Shown: positions 25,689 through 34,636, counted from the first letter of the stretch. The stretch: DNA of 64,000 bases from Streptomyces sp. L2 (GCF_004124325.1 NZ_QBDT01000001.1:5332001-5396000), one strand, 5' to 3'. Numbers and translations: made by a program. Notes: generated by a model from the letters alone, not told the origin.

Positions 25689-26975
25689 GTGGCACGCATC
25701 GGTGACGGCGGCGATCTGCTCAAGTGCTCGTTCTGCGGCAAGAGCCAGAAGCAGGTCAAGAAGCTCATCGCAGGGCCCGGTGTGTACATCTGCGACGAGT
25801 GCATCGACCTCTGCAACGAGATCATCGAGGAGGAGCTGGCCGAGACCAGCGAGGTCCGCTGGGAGGAGCTGCCCAAGCCCCGCGAGATCTACGAGTTCCT
25901 CGAGGGCTACGTGGTCGGCCAGGAAGCGGCCAAGAAGGCGCTCTCCGTCGCGGTGTACAACCACTACAAGCGGGTCCAGGCCGGCGAGAACGGCGGCGCG
26001 CAGGGCCGCGAGGACGCCATCGAACTGGCCAAGTCCAACATCCTCTTGCTCGGCCCCACGGGCTCCGGCAAGACCCTCCTCGCCCAGACCCTGGCCCGCA
26101 TGCTGAACGTCCCGTTCGCGATCGCGGACGCCACGGCGCTGACCGAGGCGGGCTATGTGGGCGAGGACGTCGAGAACATCCTCCTCAAACTGATCCAGGC
26201 CGCGGACTACGACGTCAAGAAGGCCGAGACCGGGATCATCTACATCGACGAGATCGACAAGGTCGCCCGGAAGAGCGAAAACCCGTCGATCACGAGGGAC
26301 GTCAGCGGCGAGGGCGTCCAGCAGGCGCTCCTCAAGATCCTCGAAGGCACCACGGCCTCGGTCCCGCCCCAGGGCGGCCGCAAGCACCCGCACCAGGAGT
26401 TCATCCAGATCGACACGACGAACGTGCTGTTCATCGTGGGCGGTGCCTTCGCCGGCCTGGAGAAGATCATTGAAGCCCGCGCGGGCGCCAAGGGCATCGG
26501 CTTCGGCGCGACGATCCTGTCCAAGCGCGAGCGGGAGGACAAGGACGTCTTCGAGGACGTCATGCCGGAGGACCTGGTCAAGTTCGGCATGATCCCCGAG
26601 TTCATCGGCCGCCTCCCGGTGATCACCTCGGTCCACAACCTCGACCGCGAAGCGCTCCTCCAGATCCTCGTCGAGCCCCGCAACGCCCTGGTCAAGCAGT
26701 ACCAGCGCCTCTTCGAACTCGACGGCGTGGAACTGGACTTCGAACGCGAGGCCCTCGAAGCCATCGCCGACCAGGCCATCCTCCGCCAGACCGGCGCCCG
26801 CGGCCTGCGCGCCATCATGGAAGAGGTCCTGATGTCGGTCATGTACGAGGTCCCGTCCCGCAAGGACGTCGCCCGAGTCGTCATCACAGCCGACGTCGTC
26901 CACTCCAACGTCAACCCCACCCTGATCCCCCGCGACGCCCGGGGGCGGGGGACTGGGGAGCAGAAGACGGCGTAG
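25689..26975 (+). CDS. clpX: ClpX, ATP-dependent unfoldase of the Clp protease
   Basis: 428 residues from a GTG with GGGGAAG upstream. The N-terminal zinc-binding domain has C13-x2-C16 and C35-x2-C38 (KCSFCGK, YICDECI). The AAA+ module has Walker A GPTGSGKT, Walker [10 protein letters not shown], the pore loop GYVGEDVE and sensor regions. The IGF-type loop that docks onto ClpP appears in [11 protein letters not shown]. It recognises tagged substrates, unfolds them and passes them to ClpP. It lies 167 nt after clpP2 beyond a hairpin, so it may have its own promoter. Confidence 0.97.
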   Translation: MARIGDGGDLLKCSFCGKSQKQVKKLIAGPGVYICDECIDLCNEIIEEELAETSEVRWEELPKPREIYEFLEGYVVGQEAAKKALSVAVYNHYKRVQAGENGGAQGREDAIELAKSNILLLGPTGSGKTLLAQTLARMLNVPFAIADATALTEAGYVGEDVENILLKLIQAADYDVKKAETGIIYIDEIDKVARKSENPSITRDVSGEGVQQALLKILEGTTASVPPQGGRKHPHQEFIQIDTTNVLFIVGGAFAGLEKIIEARAGAKGIGFGATILSKREREDKDVFEDVMPEDLVKFGMIPEFIGRLPVITSVHNLDREALLQILVEPRNALVKQYQRLFELDGVELDFEREALEAIADQAILRQTGARGLRAIMEEVLMSVMYEVPSRKDVARVVITADVVHSNVNPTLIPRDARGRGTGEQKTA

Positions 26976-27399
26976 ACAGGGCATGGGAGCGTCCGGATAT
27001 TCGACTCGCCTGCGGGTGACTGCCCGATGCTTGTCGCTGTACCTCTCCTGCTTGGTAGCGAAAGGAATCCCAGGGGGCGTCGATCCTAAAAGGCCCCGCA
27101 ATGACGGGATGCTGACCCTTGGGGCGGGCTTGTAAAGGGCCGCCGTTCATGGCAAAGGCTCGGCCGGGAAAACCTAGCCGAGCCTTTGCTTGTATCAGTC
27201 GCTGCCAGCGTGCCCTCATATGTTGCGACAACTACTGGAAACTGCCTGTATCGGGAACATGCAGATGATCTGAGAAGACGCGGGCCACTGAGCTGCTGCC
27301 GTACAACGGGGCCGGGCAGCTACAGAATGAGCGTTCGTGACCAGGAGAGCAGCAGTGAGCGCCGACCATAACGTGGCCTACTCTGCTGGTGACCCATTC
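26976..27399. other. Intergenic start of the accessory region, no gene seen
   Basis: These 424 bp are lower in GC than clpX. Short open frames here have no ribosome site or recognisable protein. The only clear structure is the hairpin at 27152-27189. This is the probable left edge of the insert between clpX and valS. Confidence 0.5.
27152..27189 (+). terminator. Perfect 13-bp hairpin downstream of clpX
   Basis: GCAAAGGCTCGGC (27152-27164) pairs with GCCGAGCCTTTGC (27177-27189), with a 12-nt loop, then TTGTAT. It lies 177 nt beyond clpX and also downstream of the minus-strand gene at 27400. Confidence 0.75.
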
Positions 27400-28230
27400 T
27401 TACCTACCCCAAGTGACGATGTCGCTGCCGTCACCGTGGCCGTAGATGTGGATCCAGGGATAGCGGTGAAGGGATCCGATGTCGAGGTGAGTCGGGTCGT
27501 ACTTGAAGTCGCCCCTGCGCCAGGTCTGCAGGCCGCCGTGCTTGTTCTTGTGATATGTGTAGAATTCTGGTCCCTTGGAACCGCTGCGGTCCAGGCCCTC
27601 CCAGGACCAACCGAGCAGGCCGGCCCAGTCGTACACCTTGTGGTGCATGGTGGGTGACCCGTCGTGGCTGACGATACTGCTGCCTCGCGTGCAGAAGTGT
27701 TCTGACTCCTGGAAGTACGCATACCGTCTACCGTCAGCCGCGCGGAGGCTGTACGTGGCGCCGGGGTTCCAGCAGTAGGTTTTGCTGGCAGCGGCGGGGA
27801 TGACGGCGGTCCTGGTCTCCGGGGCGGCCGGCTTGCTGTAGGCGGAGTCGACGATGGTGGTCGTCGTGGTCTGAGTGACAGACGTGGCGGAGGGAGTGAC
27901 GGCCATCTTGGTGACAGTCTCGCTGACGGGATATCCGGCCCAGTAGCCGGATGTCAGCAGGTCGTTGATCTTCTTGGCCGACTCTCCATTATTACGGGCG
28001 GCGGCGAGGAAAGTCTTGGTCTCGTCGTAGGTGCGTGCCTCCTGGGGAGTGACAGGCGTGGGCTGGCCGGCGCGGAGCTGCCTCTCATAGGCCTGCTGGC
28101 GGGTCTCGTGCTGATGAATCCCCCGCTTGTTGTTCTGCTGATCGGCGCTGGCTGATGCTCCTGTGGTCAGCCCTACGACGGCGAAGGTGGCCAGTGATAT
28201 CCCAGCCAGAGTGCGTATAGACGTACGCAT
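27400..28230 (-). CDS. Secreted protein of unknown function, aromatic-rich C-terminus
   Basis: 276 residues from the ATG at 28230, preceded by GGGAGAAC. A clear Sec signal covers residues 1-29 (MRTSIRTLAGISLATFAVVG, then small residues ending ASASA). Residues 30-100 are polar and helical (QQAYERQLRAGQ). The middle is Ser/Thr-rich (TQTTTTTIV). The C-terminal 110 residues are rich in Trp, Tyr and His (YCWNPGATYSLRAADGRRYA, LLGWSWEGLDR, YPWIHIYGHGDGSDIVTWGR) with two cysteines about 30 apart that could form a disulfide. I recognise no family; it may be a wall-associated or sugar-binding protein. Codon use is less GC-biased than its neighbours, fitting acquired DNA. Confidence 0.75.
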   Translation of the reverse strand: MRTSIRTLAGISLATFAVVGLTTGASASADQQNNKRGIHQHETRQQAYERQLRAGQPTPVTPQEARTYDETKTFLAAARNNGESAKKINDLLTSGYWAGYPVSETVTKMAVTPSATSVTQTTTTTIVDSAYSKPAAPETRTAVIPAAASKTYCWNPGATYSLRAADGRRYAYFQESEHFCTRGSSIVSHDGSPTMHHKVYDWAGLLGWSWEGLDRSGSKGPEFYTYHKNKHGGLQTWRRGDFKYDPTHLDIGSLHRYPWIHIYGHGDGSDIVTWGR

Positions 28231-28415
28231 GTTGAAGGTTCTCCCGTGGTCAGTGGGTGTGGCGTGCCAGGGATGAACCTAAGCCTGCTCCCGGTGCTTG
28301 CCCAGGGACTTGAGCAAGATCAGAGGCACGGAGCTGTGCGGCTGAGCCCCCGTCAAGCGGCGGGCCTGCTAGGAGGCTTGAGGCAAATCTACCGAAGGCG
28401 CTGAACGGAACGAGA

Positions 28416-28448
28416 AGTGGCCGCCCAGCGAAGGGCCGGGCGGCCACT
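28416..28448 (-). terminator. Terminator after the Pro/Gln-rich membrane protein gene
   Basis: AGTGGCCGCCC (28416-28426) pairs with GGGCGGCCACT (28438-28448) around an 11-nt loop. It starts 14 nt beyond the stop of the gene at 28462. Confidence 0.75.
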
Positions 28449-28461
28449 CGCAGAACGCAGG

Positions 28462-29403
28462 CTACGCCGTGACACGCACGTCGTTGCGGAGCTTGGCGGC
28501 CAGGGCGGCGGCGTCGTCGAGCGAAGCGGCCTTGCCAACGGCGACGGACGCGACGTCGTACGAGATCACATACACGAGCGTGCTGTGGTCGCCCCAGATG
28601 CAGAACGGCATCTTTGTGGTCTTGCCGGATGATGTGGACTCCACGTACTGGCACTTCATGATGCCGTTTGAGAAGCCTGGCGGCTTGACCTCCTGCGGGC
28701 TTCCCACCAGCTTGCCATCGGAGGGGGAGTCCTTCGCGGAGCTCTCCTTCGACTTGGCGAACATTGCGTCGACAGCCTTTTCCGGGTCGTCGATCGTGCC
28801 GTACACACCGGCGAACATAAGGTTCTTCGCCGTAAGGCCTGATCCCGACGTGTAGGCGGCGCTGACGTCCTTGGGGCTCTTGACCCCCCAGGACTCCGCG
28901 TCCTTGACGTCGTCCTCGGTCATTGTGTCGGTCTCGCCGTTACCGCTCTTCTTATACTCTCCGCTGAGAACGGTCGCCTTCGCCACCAGTTTGTGCGCGC
29001 CGTCGTCCGTGATACCCCCGCTGGTGCTGCCACTCCTGCCCATCGCGAAGGCCACGCCCACACCGATCGCCACCACGACGGCCACGGCACCGATGATCAG
29101 GCCCGTCTTCTTACCACCGCCGCCGCTCGACATGGGCGGCTGCGAGGACACATAGGGTTGCTGACCGTATGGGCCTTGACCGTAAGGCTGCTGCTGTCCG
29201 TACGGGTTGGGCTGCTGCGGGACGCCCTGCGAGGCCTGGCCAGGGTAGCCGTATCCGGACTGAGGCGACGGGGCCTGCTGAGGGTAGCCATAGCCGGGCT
29301 GTGGGGTCTGCGGCGGCTGCTGGCCGTAGGGGCCGGGCTGGCCGTACGGTCCGGGTTGCTGGGGCTGCTGCCCGCCGTACGGGCCCGGCTGGTTGTAGCT
29401 CAT
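28462..29403 (-). CDS. Membrane-anchored protein with Pro/Gln/Gly/Tyr-rich N-terminus
   Basis: 313 residues from the ATG at 29403, which follows GGAGGGGAA; the longer frame to 29442 has no ribosome site. Residues 1-105 are low complexity built from PYGQ, PGPYGQ and GYGYP units. A single membrane helix follows at about 112-132 (GLIIGAVAVVVAIGVGVAFA). The C-terminal 180 residues are extracytoplasmic with two cysteines (MKCQY and PFCIW). This layout, with a tyrosine-rich cytosolic tail and an outer domain, is frequent in Streptomyces proteins of unknown role. A run of ten G residues (C on the coding strand) lies in its upstream region. Confidence 0.8.
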   Translation of the reverse strand: MSYNQPGPYGGQQPQQPGPYGQPGPYGQQPPQTPQPGYGYPQQAPSPQSGYGYPGQASQGVPQQPNPYGQQQPYGQGPYGQQPYVSSQPPMSSGGGGKKTGLIIGAVAVVVAIGVGVAFAMGRSGSTSGGITDDGAHKLVAKATVLSGEYKKSGNGETDTMTEDDVKDAESWGVKSPKDVSAAYTSGSGLTAKNLMFAGVYGTIDDPEKAVDAMFAKSKESSAKDSPSDGKLVGSPQEVKPPGFSNGIMKCQYVESTSSGKTTKMPFCIWGDHSTLVYVISYDVASVAVGKAASLDDAAALAAKLRNDVRVTA

Positions 29404-29474
29404 TACTGGGTTCCCCTCCAGTTGCTCATGTGTTCCGAACATCTTGACGGAAGGGGAGCGAGGGCGGGGCGTCC

Positions 29475-29484
29475 GGGGGGGGGG
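29475..29484. repeat. G10 homopolymer upstream of the membrane protein gene
   Basis: Ten consecutive G residues sit 72-81 bp before the ATG at 29403, just downstream of a possible minus-strand -10 box (ATAACT, 29495-29500). Length variation here could change expression. Confidence 0.8.
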
Positions 29485-29546
29485 ATTGATGCCTAGTTAT
29501 TGACAGGCTGTTCCAGATGTCAGACAAGCCGACTTGGCCCGGTTGG

Positions 29547-30095
29547 TTACTGCGAGTTGACGGACGCTGCATAGTACTGATTTGCCCAGATATATCCTCT
29601 GATGCCGTGTGACTGTCGTATCGCACGACTAGATGCTCCTCTAAGTCGTCTGGCCAGGTTTGCGACGGACACATGGACCGGGTATGTCACGGTGACCTGG
29701 ACAAGATCGGGGCCCCCAATGAACTCTTCGATCTCCAGGTGGAGTTCTTGCGCGACTGAGCACATAGCACCCTCGGCGAGATCATGCATGTCGGATGTAA
29801 GGATCGGCTGGTGGAGCCTCGTCGTGAACGCCATGAAAGTGCGGAGGTTGTGCGACTGGGGAGGCGGACCTCCCTGCGGCGTGCCGAGGTCCGAGCGGCG
29901 CTTCCCTGCGGTTCCCTTCGAGGGGTGGGCCGCTCTCCAGGTGTCCAACTGTACTGGCGTCCACATGGGAGTCCGGCCGACGTGGACGGGCTCCGGAAAC
30001 CCGTTTCCCTTCCTCGAGTTGAGGACGTACACGGCTTCCCGCGATATGCCGAGCCTCGCTGCGGCCTCTGCGGGTGTGAGTCGATCGTCTGTCAT
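29547..30095 (-). CDS. HTH protein fused to a degenerate IS200-type TnpA domain
   Basis: 182 residues from the ATG at 30095. Residues 6-52 (LTPAEAAARLGISREAVYVL, then a wing with GRTPMW) form an AlpA/excisionase-like helix-turn-helix. Residues 96-182 align with the IS200/IS605 Y1 transposase fold: TRLHQPILTSDM, then a helix, then VTVTYPVHVSVANLARRLRG, then IWANQYYAASV. Where active enzymes have PDHVH, this protein reads PDLVQ at 129-133, so both HUH histidines are missing. It also stops before the helix that bears the catalytic tyrosine. It should therefore bind DNA but not cut it. It is divergent from TnpB across a perfect palindrome. It may be a decayed transposase or a domesticated regulator. 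Confidence 0.65.
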   Translation of the reverse strand: MTDDRLTPAEAAARLGISREAVYVLNSRKGNGFPEPVHVGRTPMWTPVQLDTWRAAHPSKGTAGKRRSDLGTPQGGPPPQSHNLRTFMAFTTRLHQPILTSDMHDLAEGAMCSVAQELHLEIEEFIGGPDLVQVTVTYPVHVSVANLARRLRGASSRAIRQSHGIRGYIWANQYYAASVNSQ

Positions 30096-30101
30096 GGATT
30101 T

Positions 30102-30142
30102 CACGGTACGACAGACAAGTTCAACCTGTCTGTCGTACCGTG
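30102..30142. promoter_or_regulatory. Perfect 16-bp palindrome between HTH-TnpA and tnpB
   Basis: CACGGTACGACAGACA (30102-30117) is repeated inverted as TGTCTGTCGTACCGTG (30127-30142) around a 9-nt centre. It ends 6 nt before the HTH-TnpA start codon and contains a TACCGT that could be its -10 box. It may be an operator for the HTH protein or a subterminal transposon hairpin. ACAGAC recurs inside the first codons of the HTH gene. Confidence 0.7.
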
Positions 30143-30192
30143 GGTGCGTCGGAGACCAAAAGTGAGGCCAGTTGGGCGGGTTGCGGGTGCGG

Positions 30193-31527
30193 ATGACGGG
30201 GAAGAAGGTCGGGCGTCCAGGTGGGCAGGTCAAGGCTCCGGCTAATGCCGGTCGCAAGTACCGTCTGCATCCCACGCCACAACAGGCCGAGAAGCTCGGT
30301 AACTGGGGGCATACCTGTCGCGCCGTATGGAACGTTGCTCTGGAACAACGGCTCTACGTCTACGAGCAGCGGCGCAAGACCCTGCGCGCTGATGAACAGT
30401 GCCGCTACCTGACTCAGGCTCGTCACGACCTCGGCTGGATTGCTGCCCTTCCCTCCCAGGTACCCCAACAGGTACTCAGGCATCTGGACCAGGCGTATCA
30501 GAACTTCTGGAACCCGGAGCATCCAGCAGCATTTCCTCGCTTCAAGAAGCGCACGTCGCGCTTGGCGATCCCCTTCCCCGGACAGGCTGTCCGCGTGACC
30601 AAGCTGAACCGTAAATGGGCTTCTGTGCGCGTCCCGAAGCTTGGAGAGGTCAAGTTCCGGCTCACCCGCCCCCTTGGCGGTCGTATCAAGAACGCGGTGA
30701 TCCGAAGGGATGCGACTGGACGTTGGTACATCAGTTTCGGCGTCCATAGTGGAACGGTCGCAATGCTGCCGAACAAGCAGCCGGCTGTGGGCGTTGATTT
30801 CGGTGTGAAGCAGGCGGCGTTTCTCTCGGATGAAACAGAGCCTCGGCTCATGGCGGAGTCGCTGACCAAAGGCGAGCAGCGGAGGCTAGTGGGGCTGGAA
30901 CGGCGCAGAGAAAGGCAGATCCGGGAAGCCAAGAGGCACCGAAGGGGCAAGTACAGCAACCGACTGCGACGCACGCTCCGTGCCATCGCGGAGCTGAAGG
31001 CGCGGCAAGCCCGCCGCCGACTGGACTTCACGCACAAGCTCACCACGGACCTGGCCAAGAGCCACGGCTTGGTCGCCATTGAGGATCTTCGTGTGAAGCA
31101 GATGACGCGCAGCGCCAGGGGCACGCAGTGCGAGCCCGGCGCACAGGTCTCTCAGAAGGCCGGCCTGAACCGGGCGATTCTCGACAATTCTCCAGGTGAG
31201 CGGCGACGACAGCTTGCCTATAAGTGCCCGGCCTACGGATCCGAACTGGTTCTAGTGCCACCGGCCAGGACGTCGCAGACCTGCGGTGCCTGCAATCTCT
31301 GGAACCCCGCATCGCGGATCAACCGGGATACTTTCGTCTGCACAGGATGCGGGCACACGGATGACGCGGACCACAACGCCTCCGTCGTCATCCTCACTCG
31401 GGCCTGCCCCGATCGGATGGGCAAGACTTCTGCCGCAGGGCACTGCGGTGCACAGCACGCATCGACAGGCCGAGCCCGGCCTGCCATGCCCCGTACGGGT
31501 ATACGGGGCGCACGCGTGAACCCCTGA
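30193..31527 (+). CDS. tnpB: TnpB-type RNA-guided nuclease, intact RuvC motifs
   Basis: 444 residues from the ATG at 30193; an upstream in-frame TTG at 30172 is less likely. The N-terminal RKYRLHPTPQQAEKLGNWG and CRAVWNVALEQR are the OrfB HTH region. RuvC residues are Asp202 (VGVDFGVKQ), Glu297 (VAIEDLRVK) and Asp393 (DADHNA). The zinc ribbon is CGAC at 364-367 and CTGC at 383-386. All catalytic positions are present, so it may be active. TnpB proteins use an omega-RNA from the 3' end of their own transcript to cleave DNA at the empty donor site. The last 30 or so residues here run through predicted hairpins, consistent with an overlapping omega-RNA. Codon use is less biased than in valS. Confidence 0.9.
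   Translation: MTGKKVGRPGGQVKAPANAGRKYRLHPTPQQAEKLGNWGHTCRAVWNVALEQRLYVYEQRRKTLRADEQCRYLTQARHDLGWIAALPSQVPQQVLRHLDQAYQNFWNPEHPAAFPRFKKRTSRLAIPFPGQAVRVTKLNRKWASVRVPKLGEVKFRLTRPLGGRIKNAVIRRDATGRWYISFGVHSGTVAMLPNKQPAVGVDFGVKQAAFLSDETEPRLMAESLTKGEQRRLVGLERRRERQIREAKRHRRGKYSNRLRRTLRAIAELKARQARRRLDFTHKLTTDLAKSHGLVAIEDLRVKQMTRSARGTQCEPGAQVSQKAGLNRAILDNSPGERRRQLAYKCPAYGSELVLVPPARTSQTCGACNLWNPASRINRDTFVCTGCGHTDDADHNASVVILTRACPDRMGKTSAAGHCGAQHASTGRARPAMPRTGIRGARVNP
31466..31508 (+). ncRNA. Candidate omega-RNA 3' hairpins overlapping the tnpB end
   Basis: Two adjacent stems are visible: CAGGCC-GAGCCC-GGCCTG (31466-31483) and CCCCGTA-CGGGTA-TACGGGG (31489-31508). They lie within the last 20 codons of tnpB, where TnpB guide RNAs normally sit. 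The true RNA would be longer and extend past the element end. Confidence 0.4.
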
Positions 31528-31624
31528 ACCCCTCGTCCGCTGTGGCTCGGCCATGCTCGGATATCGAGGGCTACAAGGAATCCCTGCAGGTCACTGCCGG
31601 GAGGATGCCAAAGAACAAACGCGT

Positions 31625-31660
31625 TTCGGGACCCTTCCATGACACCTCTAAACTGACCCC
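31625..31660 (+). promoter_or_regulatory. valS promoter giving a leaderless message
   Basis: TTCGGG (31625-31630) and TAAACT (31649-31654) are spaced 18 bp. TAAACT ends 6 nt before the valS GTG, so transcription should begin at or next to the start codon. No T-box antiterminator is present. Confidence 0.65.
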
Positions 31661-34312
31661 GTGACCGAGAACGCATCGCAGCAGCCACCCGCGCCCGACA
31701 CCGAACTGCCGACCCAGTACGCGCCGGCCGACGTAGAGGGGCCGCTGTACGAGCGCTGGGTAGAGCGGGGCTACTTCGCCGCCGATGCCAAGAGTGACAA
31801 GCCGGCGTACACCATCGTCATCCCGCCGCCCAACGTCACCGGCTCGCTCCACCTGGGCCACGCCTTCCAGCACACCCTCATGGACGCCCTCACCCGCCGC
31901 AAGCGCATGCAGGGTTACGAGGCGCTGTGGCTGCCGGGCATGGACCACGCCGGCATCGCCACCCAGAACAAGGTCGAGCAGCAGCTCGCCGAGGAGGGCA
32001 AGTCCCGCCACGACCTGGGCCGCGAGGAGTTCGTCGAGCGCGTCTGGCGGTGGAAGGAGGAGTACGGCGGCAAGATCCTCGGCCAGATGCGGCGCCTCGG
32101 CGACGGCGTCGACTGGGACCGCGAGCGGTTCACCATGGACGAGGGCCTGTCCAAGGCCGTCCTCACCATCTTCAAGAAGCTCTACGACGACGAGCTGATC
32201 TACCGCGCCGAGCGCATCATCAACTGGTGCCCCCGCTGCCTGACGGCCATCTCGGACATCGAGGTGGAGTACCAGGAGGACGCGGGCGAACTGGTCTCCA
32301 TCCGGTACGGCGAGGGCGAGGACTCCCTGGTCGTCGCCACCACTCGCGCCGAGACGATGCTCGGTGACACGGCCGTCGCGGTCCACCCCGAGGACGAGCG
32401 CTACCGGCACCTCGTCGGCAGGCGCATCAAGCTGCCGCTGACCGACCGGACCATCCCGGTCGTCGCCGACGAGCACGTCGACCCCGAGTTCGGCACGGGC
32501 GCCGTCAAGGTCACCCCGGCTCACGACCCGAACGACTTCGCCATCGGCCAGCGCCACGACCTGCCCGCCCTCACGATCATGGACGAGCACGGCGTCATCA
32601 CGGTCCACGGCCCCTTCCTCGGCCTGGACCGCTTCGAGGCCCGCTCGGCCGTCGTCGGCGCGCTCAAGGAACAGGGCCGCATCGTCGCCGAGAAGCGCCC
32701 GTACATGCACTCCGTGGGGCACTGCTCCCGCTGCAAGACCACGGTCGAGCCGCGCCTGTCGATGCAGTGGTGGGTCAAGGTCGGCCCGCTCGCCCAGGCC
32801 GCCGGCGACGCCGTTCGCGACGGCCGGGTGCAGATCCACCCCGCGGACCTGTCGAAGCGCTACTTCGACTGGGTCGACAACATGCACGACTGGTGCATCT
32901 CGCGCCAGCTGTGGTGGGGCCACCGCATCCCGATCTGGTACGGCCCCGACGGCGAGGTCGTCTGCGTCGGCCCCGACGACGAGCCGCCGACCGGAGAGGG
33001 CTGGACCCAGGACTCCGACGTCCTCGACACCTGGTTCTCCTCCGGCCTGTGGCCGTTCTCCACGCTCGGCTGGCCCGAGCAGACCGAGGACCTGCGGAAG
33101 TTCTACCCGACCGACGTCCTGCTCACCGGCCACGACATCATCTTCTTCTGGGTCGCCCGAATGATGATGTTCGGCCTGTACGCGATGGACGGCAAGGTGC
33201 CCTTCCACACCATCGCGCTCACCGGCCTGGTCCGGGACGAGTTCGGCAAGAAGATGTCGAAGTCCAACCCGAACGCCGTCGACCCCCTGACCTGGATGGA
33301 CCGCTACGGCTCCGACGCCGTCCGCTTCACCCTGGCCCGCGGCGCCAACCCCGGCACGGACGTGCCGATCGGCGAGGACTGGGTCCAGGCGTCCCGCAAC
33401 TTCGCCAACAAGATCTGGAACGCGACGCGTTTCGCGCTGATGAACGGCGCGACGGTCGAGGGCCCGCTGCCCGCCCCGGAGCAGATGTCGGCCACCGACC
33501 GGTGGATCCTCTCCCGGCTCAACAAGACGGTCGCCGAAGTCGACGGGTTCTACGAGGACTTCCAGTTCGCCAAACTGTCCGACGCCCTCTACCACTTCGC
33601 GTGGGACGAGGTCTTCGACTGGTACGTCGAACTGTCGAAGACTGTGTTCCAGGCGGGCGGCGAGCCGGCGAAGGTCTCGCAGCGCGTCCTCGGCGAGGTC
33701 CTGGACGTGACGCTCAAGCTGCTGCACCCGGTCGTCCCGTTCGTGACCGACACCCTGTGGACCACCCTCACCGGCGGCGAGTCCGTCGTCGTCGCCGAGT
33801 GGCCGAAGGCTGTGTCCGTTCCTGGTGCTGACGCACCGGGCGGCTTCCGGGACGCGGCGGCCGAGCAGGAGATCTCCACGCTCCAGTCCGTCATCACCGA
33901 GGTCCGCCGGTTCCGCGCCGACCAGGGGCTGCAGCCGGGGCAGCGGGTGCCGGCCCGCCTGAAGCTGGACGGTACGGCGCTGTCGCCGCACGAGGCGGCC
34001 ATCCGCCAGCTGCTGCGCCTCCAGCCGGAGGGTGACTCCTTCACGGCGACGGCGACCCTGCCGGTCTCCGGTGCCGAGGTCGCGCTGGACCTGTCCGGCA
34101 CGATCGACGTGGCCGCCGAGCGCAAGCGGCTCGCGAAGGACCTGGCTGCCGCCGAGAAGGAGAAGGCCCAGGCCACGGGCAAGCTGGGCAACGAGGCGTT
34201 CCTGGCGAAGGCCCCGGAGAACGTGGTGGACAAGATCCGCACGCGCCTGGCCAAGGCCGAGGAGGACATCGCCCGCATCACCGCCCAGCTGGCCAAGCTG
34301 CCGCCGGCGTAG
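31661..34312 (+). CDS. valS: Valyl-tRNA synthetase
   Basis: 883 residues from the GTG at 31661. The class I signature HLGH is in [15 protein letters not shown] (about residues 52-66) and the KMSKS motif is in [13 protein letters not shown] near 530. The editing (CP1) domain, with [18 protein letters not shown], lies between them. The C-terminal coiled coil ([20 protein letters not shown]) is the ValRS-specific tRNA-binding arm. It charges tRNA-Val in the cytoplasm. It restarts core-genome order after the accessory insert. A terminator follows at 34326. Confidence 0.97.
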   Translation: MTENASQQPPAPDTELPTQYAPADVEGPLYERWVERGYFAADAKSDKPAYTIVIPPPNVTGSLHLGHAFQHTLMDALTRRKRMQGYEALWLPGMDHAGIATQNKVEQQLAEEGKSRHDLGREEFVERVWRWKEEYGGKILGQMRRLGDGVDWDRERFTMDEGLSKAVLTIFKKLYDDELIYRAERIINWCPRCLTAISDIEVEYQEDAGELVSIRYGEGEDSLVVATTRAETMLGDTAVAVHPEDERYRHLVGRRIKLPLTDRTIPVVADEHVDPEFGTGAVKVTPAHDPNDFAIGQRHDLPALTIMDEHGVITVHGPFLGLDRFEARSAVVGALKEQGRIVAEKRPYMHSVGHCSRCKTTVEPRLSMQWWVKVGPLAQAAGDAVRDGRVQIHPADLSKRYFDWVDNMHDWCISRQLWWGHRIPIWYGPDGEVVCVGPDDEPPTGEGWTQDSDVLDTWFSSGLWPFSTLGWPEQTEDLRKFYPTDVLLTGHDIIFFWVARMMMFGLYAMDGKVPFHTIALTGLVRDEFGKKMSKSNPNAVDPLTWMDRYGSDAVRFTLARGANPGTDVPIGEDWVQASRNFANKIWNATRFALMNGATVEGPLPAPEQMSATDRWILSRLNKTVAEVDGFYEDFQFAKLSDALYHFAWDEVFDWYVELSKTVFQAGGEPAKVSQRVLGEVLDVTLKLLHPVVPFVTDTLWTTLTGGESVVVAEWPKAVSVPGADAPGGFRDAAAEQEISTLQSVITEVRRFRADQGLQPGQRVPARLKLDGTALSPHEAAIRQLLRLQPEGDSFTATATLPVSGAEVALDLSGTIDVAAERKRLAKDLAAAEKEKAQATGKLGNEAFLAKAPENVVDKIRTRLAKAEEDIARITAQLAKLPPA

Positions 34313-34325
34313 CGGCACGCCCCAC

Positions 34326-34358
34326 AGGCCCCCGGAGCCCTCAAGGCCCCGGGGGCCT
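34326..34358 (+). terminator. Terminator after valS
   Basis: AGGCCCCCGG (34326-34335) pairs with CCGGGGGCCT (34349-34358) around a 13-nt loop, 14 nt beyond the stop. Confidence 0.8.
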
Positions 34359-34506
34359 ACGCGCACCCGGGCGCCGGACCAGGCGCCCCCGCTCAAAAGT
34401 CTCCCCCGCGCCCACCCGTGCCGCCCCAAGCGGCACGCATGCCCGCGGCTACGAAGGAACCGCGTCAACGCAGGGCGCCGTACCAGCCGACGGGACTGCA
34501 CCCACT

Positions 34507-34574
34507 AAGGGGCGCGGGGCTGTGTCGATATGCGGCTCCGCCGCGTGGGCGCGACCAGCCACCACGCACCCGCA
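34507..34574 (+). repeat. Dispersed intergenic repeat, copy 2 (long form)
   Basis: AAGGGGCGCGGGGCTGTGTC through GCGGCTCCGCCGC to CCCGCA, nearly identical to 23892-23960. It lies between the valS terminator and the folC promoter. Confidence 0.85.
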
Positions 34575-34636
34575 CTCACCCACCACCCAAGGCACCCCCA
34601 CCCAAAGGCACCCCCACCTTTGTCACCGCACGTCCG

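Larger units (their letters stand above)
29547..31545. mobile_element. IS200/IS605-like element or remnant (HTH-TnpA relic plus TnpB)
   Basis: The divergent tnpA-like and tnpB genes reproduce the IS605 layout. The right side has structured hairpins and a GAACCCCT direct repeat at about 31518-31534. I could not define either end precisely, and no tetranucleotide target is evident. The boundaries given are approximate. Confidence 0.55.

Noticed and set aside
27186..27371. Small open frame of 61 codons after the clpX terminator
   Set aside because: No ribosome site, no conserved-looking sequence, and it overlaps a hairpin.
31528..31660. Possible T-box leader before valS
   Set aside because: The space is only 133 nt, no T-box consensus or antiterminator is visible, and the -10 box sits next to the start codon.
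31571..34501. 976-codon open frame antisense to valS
   Set aside because: It mirrors valS codon structure. Its Gly/Val/Leu/Asp-rich translation has no recognisable domain. Such antisense frames are expected in GC-rich DNA.
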